DNA of 64,000 nucleotides from Anditalea andensis. GTDB taxonomy: Bacteria > Bacteroidota > Bacteroidia > Cytophagales > Cyclobacteriaceae. The translations under genes were made by a program, and so were the position numbers. Positions 18,852 through 28,099 of the stretch are shown one piece after another (position 1 is the stretch's first letter; each line of letters opens with the position of its first letter). The stretch covers positions 124,001-188,000 of the forward strand of contig NZ_JMIH01000018.1 of NCBI RefSeq assembly GCF_000714815.1, written 5' to 3'. The notes under the pieces were generated by a model. The model did not search any database, was not told the DNA's origin, and saw only the letters and a list, made by a program, of their open reading frames with translations.

Positions 18852-19943
18852 CTATTTAACAGAACTCTTTATTAAAATGGTCCGCGTGGGATTCAAGGGA
18901 TCGTTGCTGAATATAGTTAGTGTTTTATGATCTATCCCTTGGCGTCCTTTTGGATCCAATGTCAACCTTAAAGTTTCTTTCTGCCCTGGCAACAGATCAA
19001 ATCTAGGCAGATCATATTGTAAGCAATCACAATTTGATACTACTTTTCTAATATTAATGGGTTCAGAACCTGAATTGGTAAGGGTTACTGATTTAGTCAC
19101 CTTTTGGTTGGCACTTACACTTCCCATATTTACATTTACTTCAGAGATAGCCAGTTTTGGCTGATTGTTTAATTCTGAGATGGGCAATGGGTCGAAGTAT
19201 TCGTGGACCGTAGTCAGCAACCTTAAGTGCGTAGGTTCAGTATCTTTGGCGATATAAAAAGAAATATTTTCATCAAAGAAACCTAGGTCATCTTTAATAG
19301 CGGCATCGTAAGTGATTTCTAATATCCCCCTTGATTTGGCCGGTACTATGGATGGATTCATTTTCACCTCTATATGTTCTGGTAACTTTGTCCGTAAACT
19401 GATAGTGACAGGAATATCTTTAAAATTGTAAAAATCAACATATTTGGTTCTAGGCTCGTTATTAAAAACATTACCCATATTGATGGAATTAAATTTAAAA
19501 CCCAGATCATTGACTAGGTTTGTGTAATGGCTTTCGACATTTTCTGGGTATGGGATATTATAACCTTCAAGAAACAAGGTATCTCCAGCGTAGTCAATAT
19601 TAGTCTTTACTATAATCATTTTACTGAAGGCCCCTCCCCTATTGGTGGGGTCATAATCTATTACTACAGAACCGATTTTATCCTGGAAAAGAGTATCAGT
19701 AGTATAGGATGCTGTCGTACAGCCACAGTCAGTAGATATTTTATCAATAAAAACCGGAAAATTAGCCTTATTTACAAAATAGTACTCTGTACTGACCTTC
19801 CCATTCTCTTCCATCACGGTGCCTATATCAATTTTCTTCTTTTCCCAAATCAGGGGTTGCTCCATAATATCTTGAGCATAAACCAGATAAGGCATCAATG
19901 AAAGGGAAAAGATAAAGAAAGTATAAAGTATGTTTGTTTTCAT
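18852..19943 (-). CDS. Exported DUF1573 protein with two Ig-like repeats
   Basis: The ATG at 19943 opens a clear Sec signal, TNILYTFFIFSLSLMPYLVYAQ, giving about 363 residues. Two DUF1573 repeats follow. The first (about 30-130) has IDIGTVMEENGKVSTEYYFVN and DCGCTTASY. The second (about 260-363) has VNMGSVSANQKVTKSVTLTN and NCDCLQYDLP. Cys pairs in each (CGC, CDC) are typical. DUF1573 domains are Ig-like surface or periplasmic modules common in Bacteroidota, without known catalysis. An in-frame ATG 18 bases upstream is less likely. The gene stands alone and is divergent from trpS, with 72 bases between the starts. Confidence 0.87.
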   Translation of the reverse strand: MKTNILYTFFIFSLSLMPYLVYAQDIMEQPLIWEKKKIDIGTVMEENGKVSTEYYFVNKANFPVFIDKISTDCGCTTASYTTDTLFQDKIGSVVIDYDPTNRGGAFSKMIIVKTNIDYAGDTLFLEGYNIPYPENVESHYTNLVNDLGFKFNSINMGNVFNNEPRTKYVDFYNFKDIPVTISLRTKLPEHIEVKMNPSIVPAKSRGILEITYDAAIKDDLGFFDENISFYIAKDTEPTHLRLLTTVHEYFDPLPISELNNQPKLAISEVNVNMGSVSANQKVTKSVTLTNSGSEPINIRKVVSNCDCLQYDLPRFDLLPGQKETLRLTLDPKGRQGIDHKTLTIFSNDPLNPTRTILIKSSVK

Positions 19944-20015
19944 ATATGCAAATAACGTCAAAATTGCACCGTAATATGTTTACATTTCCTTAATTTGCGA
20001 TAAAAAAATTTATCA

Positions 20016-20987
20016 ATGGCACGAGTACTTACGGGAATCCAAAGTTCAGGTAGACCTCATTTGGGTAATTTATTGGGCGCTATAATTCCAGCTGTAACCC
20101 TTACCCACGAGCAAAATAACGAATCTTTTATATTTATAGCAGATTATCACTCTCTTACTACGATTAAAGATGCTGCTGTAAGAAAAGAAAATGTAAATGC
20201 AGTGGCAGCAGCTTGGCTTGCATTTGGCCTGGACATAACAAAAACGGTGTTTTATAGACAATCCAAAATAAAAGAAGTCACAGAACTCACCTGGTACCTC
20301 AGCTGTTACACCCCATTTCCTATGCTGGCCAATGCTCATAGTTTTAAAGATAAAGCAGATAGGTTGGCAGATGTCAATGCAGGGCTTTTCACCTATCCTG
20401 TACTTATGGCTGCAGATATATTATTATATCATGCTAATATAGTCCCTGTAGGAAAAGACCAGCTCCAACATTTGGAAATGACCAGGGACATTGCTACTTC
20501 TTTTAATCATAAAATAGGAGAAGATATCTTCACCATACCAGAAGCTAGGGTCAATGAAGAAGTAATGATCATACCTGGAACCGACGGACAAAAAATGAGC
20601 AAATCCTATAATAATTATATTGACATATTTCTACCGGAGAAACAACTTAAAAGGAACATAAACAGTATCATAACCGACAGCACTCCACTAGAAGAGCCCA
20701 AAGATCCAGAAACATGCAACCTGTTTAAAATTTACAGTCTAGTAGCAGAAAAAGAGCAGACTGAGGTATTAAGAGAAAAATATAGAGGGGGAAACTATGG
20801 TTATGGCCACGCCAAAAAAGAATTTCTTGAGCTCATTTTGGACAAGTATGCTGACCAAAGAAAAACCTTTGATTATCTGATGGCTCATCAGGATGAACTA
20901 GAGGCAAAACTGGCTGCAGGAGAAGATAAAGCTAAAGCTATAGCGGCTGCACTCATGGAGAAGGTAAGATTAAAATTAGGTTTTTAA
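20016..20987 (+). CDS. trpS: Tryptophanyl-tRNA synthetase
   Basis: Class I aminoacyl-tRNA synthetase that charges tRNA-Trp. The HIGH-type motif is GIQSSGRPHLGNLLGAI near residue 7, and the KMSKS loop is GTDGQKMSKSYNNYI near 193. MAADILLYHANIVPVGKDQ forms part of the active site. Length is 323 residues, normal for the family. The ATG at 20016 places the HIGH region at the expected distance. The gene is followed by a perfect bidirectional terminator and is probably monocistronic. Confidence 0.96.
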   Translation: MARVLTGIQSSGRPHLGNLLGAIIPAVTLTHEQNNESFIFIADYHSLTTIKDAAVRKENVNAVAAAWLAFGLDITKTVFYRQSKIKEVTELTWYLSCYTPFPMLANAHSFKDKADRLADVNAGLFTYPVLMAADILLYHANIVPVGKDQLQHLEMTRDIATSFNHKIGEDIFTIPEARVNEEVMIIPGTDGQKMSKSYNNYIDIFLPEKQLKRNINSIITDSTPLEEPKDPETCNLFKIYSLVAEKEQTEVLREKYRGGNYGYGHAKKEFLELILDKYADQRKTFDYLMAHQDELEAKLAAGEDKAKAIAAALMEKVRLKLGF

Positions 20988-20990
20988 ACT

Positions 20991-21019
20991 AAAAAGGCTG
21001 CTTATAAAGCAGCCTTTTT
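20991..21019. terminator. Perfect 13-bp bidirectional terminator
   Basis: AAAAAGGCTGCTT and AAGCAGCCTTTTT pair around a 3-nt ATA loop. It serves trpS and the convergent hypothetical gene. Confidence 0.9.
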
Positions 21020-21031
21020 GGTAACTTATAA

Positions 21032-21454
21032 TCAGCGGGATCTCCATAGATCCTTTAAAGATACCCCATTTATCTGCATCACAAATCTTGCGGGATTAGG
21101 TATCAGCACTATCCTGACATCCTGTCTATCAAACTGTTCAGACTCCACAGGGACTCCTTCCGGACCTTTTACTTCATAGCTCACTATGCCGCGTGCATCT
21201 GCCAGCATAGGGGTATATTTATTGGCCAGATAGGCTGATGCCAATAAAACATCGTTATCAGGACAAAGCTTATCATATATTTTTTCCAGCTCTGCTTCCA
21301 AATGCTGGCTATAAGCCTCATTAAAATCATCCTCCAGATCATGAAGCTCCTCTTCTATATCATCATAATCGGGATCGGCATAAGACTTTTTACTAAGTAT
21401 GATTCTTTTCTCTACAATAGTGGTCAGGTCCTTATCCAGTTTATCAAAATCCAT
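21032..21454 (-). CDS. Conserved hypothetical protein, N-terminal coiled coil
   Basis: I do not recognise a named family. The 140-residue protein has an acidic helical first half (KKSYADPDYDDIEEELHDLE, then YSQHLEAELEKIYDKL). A mixed alpha/beta second half contains YTPMLADARGIVSYEVKGPE and IVLIPNPARFVMQING. There is no signal peptide or membrane segment, so it should be cytoplasmic. It converges on trpS and shares its terminator. The next gene upstream, hppD, is divergent. No operon partner indicates its job. Confidence 0.7.
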   Translation of the reverse strand: MDFDKLDKDLTTIVEKRIILSKKSYADPDYDDIEEELHDLEDDFNEAYSQHLEAELEKIYDKLCPDNDVLLASAYLANKYTPMLADARGIVSYEVKGPEGVPVESEQFDRQDVRIVLIPNPARFVMQINGVSLKDLWRSR

Positions 21455-21601
21455 ATTGATCGTTTTAGTTTTTTGTTCTATATATGAAGGTAGATAAATA
21501 GAAAAAGGTTTCCAAAATCATTCCGCTAAAACTCCCCTTTTTACTGAAAAACCTTATAGAGGATTGGTTCAATAGAATTATTATTATTATCTAGAAAATT
21601 T

Positions 21602-21609
21602 TATCTTTG
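21602..21609 (+). promoter_or_regulatory. Candidate hppD -7 promoter box
   Basis: TATCTTTG matches the Bacteroidota TAnnTTTG element exactly. No TTG is visible 19-21 bases upstream. Transcription would begin near 21615, inside the most 5' possible reading frame, favouring the ATG at 21649. Confidence 0.5.
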
Positions 21610-21648
21610 TATATGATAGAAAGTAATATAAACCCAAAAACTGACCGC

Positions 21649-22743
21649 ATGCAACAAGATTTTCTTCCTATAAACGGTACTGACCATATAGAAATGTACG
21701 TAGGCAATGCAAAGCAATCGGCCTTGTATTACCAATATGCCTTTGGATTTGAACTTATAGCCTATGCGGGACCTGAAACAGGTATAAAAGACAGGGCTAG
21801 CTATGTATTGAAACAGGATAAGATACGACTGGTATTGACCACCCCCTTAATGCAGGATCACCCCATAGCAGATCATATCAAAAAGCATGGTGATGGTGTA
21901 AAAGTACTGGCCCTCTGGGTGGATGATGCGGCTAAGTCCTATCAGGAAACCACGTCAAGGGGAGCTGAACCTTATGAAGCCCCTAAAGTCCATTCAGATG
22001 AACATGGAGAAGTCCAGGTAGCGTCCATTCGTACCTATGGCGAAACCATCCATACCTTTGTGGAGCGAAAAAATTACAACGGCCCCTTTTTACCAGGATA
22101 TATAGCTAAAAAAAGCTTGTACAATTCTGTGCCTATTGGGTTAAAATACGTAGACCACTGCGTAGGAAATGTAGGATGGGGAGAAATGAACAAATGGGTA
22201 GAGTTTTATGAGAAAGTGATGGGATTCAATCTACTGGTTACTTTTGATGATAAAGATATCTCCACAGATTATACTGCACTCATGTCCAAAGTCGTCTCAA
22301 ATGGCAATGGCTATATCAAATTCCCAATAAATGAACCTGCAGAGGGCAAGAAAAAATCACAGATAGAAGAATATCTCGACTTCTATAACGGAGCAGGTGT
22401 ACAGCATATGGCCATAGCCACGGATGACATTATCCATACAGTCACTGAACTCAGAGAAAGAGGCGTAGAATTCCTGGAGGTCCCAAGCACCTATTATGAT
22501 GATCTATTGGACAGGGTGGGAACCATTGAAGAGGATATTGAGCCGCTAAAAAAACTCAACATATTGGTAGACCGAGATGAAGAGGGCTATCTCCTCCAGA
22601 TTTTTACCAAACCAGTACAGGATAGGCCCACTCTTTTCTTTGAAATCATCCAAAGAAAAGGAGCTAAATCTTTTGGCAAAGGTAATTTCAAAGCCCTATT
22701 TGAAGCTATAGAAAGAGAACAGGAACTAAGAGGTAATCTGTAA
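21649..22743 (+). CDS. hppD: 4-hydroxyphenylpyruvate dioxygenase
   Basis: This Fe(II) enzyme converts 4-hydroxyphenylpyruvate to homogentisate in tyrosine and phenylalanine catabolism. It has two vicinal-oxygen-chelate halves; the first starts INGTDHIEMYVGNAKQ. The iron ligands are in the second half: His in YVDHCVGNV, His in GVQHMAIATDDI and Glu in LFFEIIQRKG. An ATG at 21613 is in frame and would add 12 residues. I prefer 21649 because the promoter box at 21602-21609 would place the transcript start past 21613, and because conserved sequence begins just after it. No homogentisate dioxygenase gene is adjacent. Confidence 0.93.
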   Translation: MQQDFLPINGTDHIEMYVGNAKQSALYYQYAFGFELIAYAGPETGIKDRASYVLKQDKIRLVLTTPLMQDHPIADHIKKHGDGVKVLALWVDDAAKSYQETTSRGAEPYEAPKVHSDEHGEVQVASIRTYGETIHTFVERKNYNGPFLPGYIAKKSLYNSVPIGLKYVDHCVGNVGWGEMNKWVEFYEKVMGFNLLVTFDDKDISTDYTALMSKVVSNGNGYIKFPINEPAEGKKKSQIEEYLDFYNGAGVQHMAIATDDIIHTVTELRERGVEFLEVPSTYYDDLLDRVGTIEEDIEPLKKLNILVDRDEEGYLLQIFTKPVQDRPTLFFEIIQRKGAKSFGKGNFKALFEAIEREQELRGNL

Positions 22744-22961
22744 AAAACTGAATGGTCAGGGTGCTGCATGCTCTCAGGCTTTAATGGTAAAGTAAAGGAT
22801 TATACAAAAACATATCCAGTACATTAAATTTGCCTAAATCACTTCCTTCATTGGTAGGTCATAAACTATTATAAATTCCATATCTTTTTCTAGACAAGAT
22901 TATGGATATTCAGGGCTAAATATATAAATTAGAAGATTCATTTAAACTTTTTATTAAAAAA

Positions 22962-24689
22962 ATGGCAGACATAGCAATCATTCAAAAAGCCGAACATTGG
23001 CTCAATAGTGACATTGACGAACAGAGTAAAATTGAAATCCAACAGCTTTTGGCATCAGAAGACAAAACCGAATTGACGGATTCTTTCTATAAAGACCTTG
23101 AGTTTGGCACAGGAGGTTTAAGGGGACTGATGGGTGTAGGTTCAAACAGGATGAACGTCTATACGGTGGCCATGGCGACTCAAGGCCTGGCCAATTACTT
23201 ACTTTCCTCTTTTCCTAACCAAGAAATAAAAGTAGCCATTACACATGACAGCAGGATAAACAATACACTTTTTGCGGATACCACTGCCAATGTTTTCACT
23301 GCCAATGGTATCAAGGTTTTGTATTTCAGAGACCAGCGCCCTACTCCTATGCTTTCCTTTGCCATTAGACATTTTGGCTGTAAAAGTGGCGTGATGGTAA
23401 CAGCATCCCATAATCCTAAAGAATATAATGGTTATAAAGCCTACTGGGACGATGGCGCTCAAATAGTCGCTCCCCATGATACAAATATCATTCTAGAAGT
23501 TCAGAAAATCGATTCATTCGATAAAGTACGTTGGGATAAAAATGACAGTTTGATAGAGTACATTGAGGAAGATTTTGATCTGGTCTATCTTAACGAAGTT
23601 AAAAAACTAAGTATCTCTCCTGAGGCACTTATTACGCAACGAGATATGCCAATCGTTTTTTCACCGATCCATGGATCAAGTGGAAAAATGGTACCGGCTG
23701 CCCTTAAGGTTTTTGGTTTTGAAAACATTCATGTGGTAAAAGAACAGGCCGAGCCGGACGGAAATTTTCCTACCGTCATCTATCCTAATCCGGAAGAAGC
23801 CGAAGCGCTTTCATTGTCCCTGAAACTGGGTAAAGAAGTAAATGCTGAACTGGTGCTGGCCTGTGATCCTGATGGAGACAGATATGCTGCTGCCATTCCA
23901 AATGAATACGGTGAATTTGAACTACTCAATGGAAACCAAACCGGTGCTATACTCATTCACTACCTTCTCTCAAATATGAGAGAACATGGACGCCTTACTG
24001 GAGAACAGTTTGTGGTAAGCACCATAGTTACCACGGACCTGATAGGAGAGATCGCCAGAGAATTTGGGGTGAAATATTACAGCACCCTCACCGGATTTAA
24101 AAATATCGCCATGGTGATCAGAGAGAAAGAAGGAAGCGAAGTCTATGTAGGTGGCGGTGAAGAAAGTTATGGCTTCCTCATAGGAGACTTTGTACGGGAT
24201 AAAGATGGTGTTTCAGCTTGTGCAATGCTGGCTGAAGCTGTGGCTCATTATAAATCCAAAGGCATGAATCTTTTTGATGTCCTATCAGAGATTTATTACA
24301 AGCATAATTTTTACAAAGAAGCCCTTATTTCTGTCACTAAAAAAGGAAAAGACGGAGCCGAACAGATTCAGCAACTTATGCAGGGATTCAGAAGTTCCAA
24401 ACCTACCCACATCAACGGAATTAAAGTAAATAGAATTGTAGATGTGGACAGAGGTAGAATTTATGACCTGGAAAACGATACTGAACAGGAACTAATACTG
24501 GACAGATCAAATGTTCTACAATTCTATCTGGAAGATGGCAGCAAAATTTCTGCTAGACCTTCTGGTACCGAACCAAAAATCAAATATTATATCTCTGTCA
24601 ATGAACCGCTTCCAAACAGAGGAGCTTACAGAAAAGTGGAGGAAATATTGGACAATAAAATTGCCGATCTGAAAAAATTCTTTGAATAA
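22962..24689 (+). CDS. Phosphohexose mutase (phosphoglucomutase/phosphomannomutase)
   Basis: This enzyme interconverts hexose 1- and 6-phosphates through a phosphoserine. The four domain signatures are all present in 575 residues. VMVTASHNPKEYNGYK holds the catalytic Ser (about 147). LACDPDGDRYAAA is the metal loop. GGGEESYGFLIGDFVRDKDG is the sugar-binding loop, and SARPSGTEPKIKYY is the phosphate-binding loop. The long form resembles Pgm2/YhxB-type enzymes that act on glucose or pentose phosphates, so specificity is not certain. A G-rich terminator follows. Confidence 0.92.
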   Translation: MADIAIIQKAEHWLNSDIDEQSKIEIQQLLASEDKTELTDSFYKDLEFGTGGLRGLMGVGSNRMNVYTVAMATQGLANYLLSSFPNQEIKVAITHDSRINNTLFADTTANVFTANGIKVLYFRDQRPTPMLSFAIRHFGCKSGVMVTASHNPKEYNGYKAYWDDGAQIVAPHDTNIILEVQKIDSFDKVRWDKNDSLIEYIEEDFDLVYLNEVKKLSISPEALITQRDMPIVFSPIHGSSGKMVPAALKVFGFENIHVVKEQAEPDGNFPTVIYPNPEEAEALSLSLKLGKEVNAELVLACDPDGDRYAAAIPNEYGEFELLNGNQTGAILIHYLLSNMREHGRLTGEQFVVSTIVTTDLIGEIAREFGVKYYSTLTGFKNIAMVIREKEGSEVYVGGGEESYGFLIGDFVRDKDGVSACAMLAEAVAHYKSKGMNLFDVLSEIYYKHNFYKEALISVTKKGKDGAEQIQQLMQGFRSSKPTHINGIKVNRIVDVDRGRIYDLENDTEQELILDRSNVLQFYLEDGSKISARPSGTEPKIKYYISVNEPLPNRGAYRKVEEILDNKIADLKKFFE

Positions 24690-24694
24690 TTCAT

Positions 24695-24727
24695 CAAAAA
24701 AGGGGGGGGGGAATCTCCCCCTTTTTT
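24695..24727. terminator. G/C-homopolymer bidirectional terminator
   Basis: AAAAAA then ten G (24702-24711), AATCT, five C (24717-24721) and TTTTTT. It serves the mutase gene and the convergent egtD. Only five of the ten G can pair at once. Confidence 0.75.
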
Positions 24728-25700
24728 AGTTTTTTATAAGCATACTATCTGAAAAAAAACCTTCATCATCCATAAAATCTTCCAATATCTTAAACCCTTT
24801 CTCTATTCCAAGCTGTTGAATATCCTGTAAACTGAATTTTCTGGATACTTCGGTAAATATGGGTTCAGCACGCACTATCTGAAACTTTTTATTAAGCGCT
24901 CCGATATTGACTGTCTGATCTTTTAGACTTACCAGATAACTTTTGCATTCTCCACTATCTGGGTTATAAACAGGCCAATGTTTAAATTGTGCCACATCAA
25001 AATCCGCATCTAACTCCTTGTTTATCCTATGAAGTAAATTAAGATTAAAATCCCTGGTGACACCTTTACTGTCATTATATGCATCCAATATGAGCTGAGG
25101 GTCTTTTTTGAGGTCAAAGCCTATTAATATGCCATCCTGGGGGTTAAGGGCATGGGTTATGTAATCCATTAAGTCTAAGGCATCCGATTCTACAAAATTT
25201 CCGAAGTTGGAACCCAAAAAAAGCATGAGATTAGGGAGGTTTTTTTCCCAGTTGCAGTCTGTGAGTGTAGCTCGGTAAGTTCCTTTGATCGGATATATGG
25301 TCAGGTTTGGAAATTCCAGGAGAAACGCTTCTTTTAATTCATCCAATACATTTCCTGAAATATCGATCGGATAATAATTAAATGGCACCTGCCTATCATA
25401 AAGGTATTTTATGAGGATTCGGGTCTTATACCCATTCCCGGCTCCAAGTTCTATCAGATTGAATTTCTCCCCTTTATTTATAAACGGCTGGAGAATCTGT
25501 CCTGCATATTTTTCTAATATCAAAAACTCTGTTCTCGTAAGATAATACTCCGGCAGGGCCATAATTTGTTGGAAAAGCTTATCGCCTTTTTCATCATAAA
25601 AGTATTTCGAAGGAAGGTATTTTACAGGAGAGGTCAACCCATTTAAAATATCTTGAGCAAAAACCTTATCAAATGCTGTAGTGGTGTTACTTTGGTTCAT
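24726..25700 (-). CDS. egtD: L-histidine N-alpha-methyltransferase
   Basis: EgtD trimethylates histidine to hercynine with S-adenosylmethionine, the first step of ergothioneine synthesis. The 324-residue protein shows PSKYFYDEKGDKLFQQIM and PEYYLTRTEFLIL, typical of the family (DUF2260, Methyltransf_33). The SAM loop is LIELGAGNGYKTRILI. FLGSNFGNF and LIGFDLKKDP are the further SAM/substrate motifs. It follows egtB by five bases on the same strand and must be co-transcribed with it. Family membership is firm; the product depends on EgtB below. Confidence 0.92.
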   Translation of the reverse strand: MNQSNTTTAFDKVFAQDILNGLTSPVKYLPSKYFYDEKGDKLFQQIMALPEYYLTRTEFLILEKYAGQILQPFINKGEKFNLIELGAGNGYKTRILIKYLYDRQVPFNYYPIDISGNVLDELKEAFLLEFPNLTIYPIKGTYRATLTDCNWEKNLPNLMLFLGSNFGNFVESDALDLMDYITHALNPQDGILIGFDLKKDPQLILDAYNDSKGVTRDFNLNLLHRINKELDADFDVAQFKHWPVYNPDSGECKSYLVSLKDQTVNIGALNKKFQIVRAEPIFTEVSRKFSLQDIQQLGIEKGFKILEDFMDDEGFFSDSMLIKN

Positions 25701-25705
25701 ATATA

Positions 25706-26851
25706 TTATTTAGCTAATCTAATACCTGAAAACTGCCATCTAGCGTAAGTATCGAAAAAATTACGATAGGTATTTCTTGAATGCCCAGGAGAAGTGGCGA
25801 CAGAGGCACCCCTTAGTACCATCTGGTTGATCATGAATTTTCCATTATACTCTCCGATAGCTCCGGGGGCTTTGGTAAAATTAGGATATGGCAGGTAGGA
25901 TGAATTGGTCCATTCCCACCGGCTGCCCCAATTGAATCTATTAGAAGCAGCTTCCCATTCAAATTCAGTAGGAAGTCTGCACCCTTTCCATGCTGCATAG
26001 GCTGCTGCTTCGAAGTAAGAAATGTGTGCGACAGGCGCTTCTTTATCCAATGGCTTAATTCCATTTAATGTATAATACATATACTCTCCATCTATTTCTT
26101 CCCAGTACAGAGGCTTGGCAATCTTCTCATTATTGATCCATGCCCAAGCCTCCGAGTGCCAGAGATTATGATCCTGATAGCCGCCATCTACTATAAATGA
26201 AAGATAATCTGCATTTGTGACCAATGTGCTGGATATACTAAAAGCATGCAAATAAACCTGATGTCTTCCCATTTCATTGTCATATGAAAATCCTCCACCC
26301 TGAAATCCTATGCGATATATCCCTTCCTCTGAGGTAATCCAATCATGAGTTTCCGCTTTGGGATATTCTTCCCTATCTGATACAGATGGGTAAAGCGGAT
26401 TTAGTGATAGGTTATATTTTAAATCAGTAAGCAGCAGTTCCTGATGCTGCTGTTCATGATTAAACCCCAATTCGATAAGATCCGAAATCTGTGAATTTAT
26501 AGCCGAGGAGTCAAAAAACAGTTGCATGGCCTCATCCACATATTGTCGGTATTGCATCACCTCACTGACAGTTGGACGGGTCATCAGGCCTCTGATATTC
26601 CTTGCGGTCCTATCGCCTTTACCATTATAATAACTGTTGAAAAAAAAATTAAAATGGGGGTTAAATTCTTTATAACCCGCCAATAGCTCTTTCAGTAAAA
26701 ACGCTTCAAAAAACCAGGTGGTATGCGCCAGATGCCATTTTGCCGGACTTACAAATTCTTCTGCCTGTATTACAAAATCTTCATTTTCAAGATGTTTACA
26801 CAAATTAACTGTATACGCTCTGATTTCGAGGTATTGTTCATAATTTACCAT
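25706..26851 (-). CDS. egtB: Ergothioneine-type sulfoxide synthase
   Basis: EgtB is a non-haem iron enzyme that joins hercynine to a thiol with oxygen. The 381-residue protein has an N-terminal DinB-like bundle and a C-terminal FGE-sulfatase domain. The three-His iron site is seen as SPAKWHLAHTTWFFEAF plus the HxxxH pair in LGFNHEQQHQELLLTDLKY. The C-terminal half shows CRLPTEFEWEAASN, RWEWTNSSYLPYPNF and RGASVATSPGH. As it lacks a fused methyltransferase and sits next to egtD, ergothioneine is more likely than ovothiol. No EgtC, EgtA or EgtE gene is nearby, so the last C-S lyase step must come from elsewhere. Confidence 0.9.
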   Translation of the reverse strand: MVNYEQYLEIRAYTVNLCKHLENEDFVIQAEEFVSPAKWHLAHTTWFFEAFLLKELLAGYKEFNPHFNFFFNSYYNGKGDRTARNIRGLMTRPTVSEVMQYRQYVDEAMQLFFDSSAINSQISDLIELGFNHEQQHQELLLTDLKYNLSLNPLYPSVSDREEYPKAETHDWITSEEGIYRIGFQGGGFSYDNEMGRHQVYLHAFSISSTLVTNADYLSFIVDGGYQDHNLWHSEAWAWINNEKIAKPLYWEEIDGEYMYYTLNGIKPLDKEAPVAHISYFEAAAYAAWKGCRLPTEFEWEAASNRFNWGSRWEWTNSSYLPYPNFTKAPGAIGEYNGKFMINQMVLRGASVATSPGHSRNTYRNFFDTYARWQFSGIRLAK

Positions 26852-26911
26852 ACTTCAGCATTTTGTAATTTAACACCATATATAGCATTTGGTTATTTTA
26901 TTTTTGAGTTT

Positions 26912-27850
26912 TTATACACGTCCTATGTGGACGATGGCATCGCCTGCATTGATGACCGGCAGGTTGTTCAGTCCTACCACGTGTCCGTTCGTAGCGCTTT
27001 TTACCGGTACTTTTACTTGTCCATAGGGATCAGAAATTTTAGCCAGCATCTGCCCTTTCTTTACAGGGTCTCCCAATTTGACTGTTGGGATAAAAATCCC
27101 TGAAATCTTTGCCCTCAACCATGAGCTTTCTTTTATTATAAGGGGACTTTTATCTTCCAATTGCCCATCTAACATATTCAGATGCTGGAGTACGCGACGT
27201 GTACCCGCTATAGCTTCCTCTACAGATAAGTCATCCAGTCGCATAGACTCCCCTCCTTCATATACCAGGATATGTTTTCCGTTTTTGTATGCTTCTTTCC
27301 TAAATGATTTGTCTATATGGGGTGAATTGATCACAAAATGAGCTCCAAAAATCCTTGCTAATTCCGTTCCTTTTTCATCTTTGAAATCCACCCTGATCTG
27401 GGGGTAATTGGTAAGCATCCTACCCCCTGTATGTATATCTATGCCATAATCTATATGGGGAATAATCTCAGTGGTAATGATATGAGCGATCTGGGCGGCC
27501 AGAGACCCTTTGGTACTACCCGGAAAGCTTCTGTTCAGATCCCTTCCATCCGGAAAAGTCCTGCTATTACTTAAAAATCCATACACATTTACCAATGGAA
27601 TAAATATAATGGTCCCGATTTTTGGTACGAACAGATTCTCTTCCAACATCCGTTTTACGGCCACCACACCATTGATTTCATCCCCGTGTACCCCTCCGCT
27701 TATCAGGACCACAGGTCCATCTAATTTAGAACGATGTATAAATACAGGCAGATCAATGAGGGTGTGAGTAGGTAACCTGGCTATGGCTATTTCTATATTA
27801 ATGGACTGTCCAGGACGTATGCGAATGCCATTAATTATAATCTCTTTCAT
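26912..27850 (-). CDS. Succinylglutamate desuccinylase/aspartoacylase-family hydrolase
   Basis: The 312-residue protein belongs to the AstE/AspA branch of the M14 zinc carboxypeptidase fold. Zinc ligands are seen in ISGGVHGDEINGVVAVKRM (His and Glu) and GIDIHTGG (His). GRDLNRSFPGSTKGSLAAQIA is the substrate-binding Arg/Asn region. YEGGESMRL contains the catalytic-base Glu region. The C-terminal 70 residues form a beta-barrel resembling biotinyl/lipoyl-like domains (AKISDPYGQVKVPVKS). It probably deacylates an N-acyl amino acid; the substrate is not evident. It is monocistronic, 60 bases downstream of egtB. Confidence 0.86.
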   Translation of the reverse strand: MKEIIINGIRIRPGQSINIEIAIARLPTHTLIDLPVFIHRSKLDGPVVLISGGVHGDEINGVVAVKRMLEENLFVPKIGTIIFIPLVNVYGFLSNSRTFPDGRDLNRSFPGSTKGSLAAQIAHIITTEIIPHIDYGIDIHTGGRMLTNYPQIRVDFKDEKGTELARIFGAHFVINSPHIDKSFRKEAYKNGKHILVYEGGESMRLDDLSVEEAIAGTRRVLQHLNMLDGQLEDKSPLIIKESSWLRAKISGIFIPTVKLGDPVKKGQMLAKISDPYGQVKVPVKSATNGHVVGLNNLPVINAGDAIVHIGRV

Positions 27851-28099
27851 CTTTTAATAACTTTTTTTCAATGGTCACAGCTTGATCGGGACCGTAGGCA
27901 GGAATGAAATCCTGCATCGTTGACAGTCCTACCACGATGTGAAGCTTTTGCCCTAGTCGGTTTCAAGCTACTTTAATCAACTATCTAAAATTTTAAAAAA
28001 GCGATCCAAAGCATGTTTAGCTATTTGTCATCAGTCAAAAACGGTTAGTTTCTTTCTTATTGGCCAAAAACTTATTTACTTCGCAGGAATAACTTAAGC
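27851..28099. other. Intergenic spacer with repeat-like sequence
   Basis: About 250 bases. GCAGGA/TCCTGC (27899-27916) forms a short hairpin inside GGGACCGTAGGCAGG...TCCTACCACG, where CGTAGG/CCTAC also pair loosely. This may be a degenerate intergenic repeat. The last 40 bases hold the murB promoter region. Confidence 0.3.
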
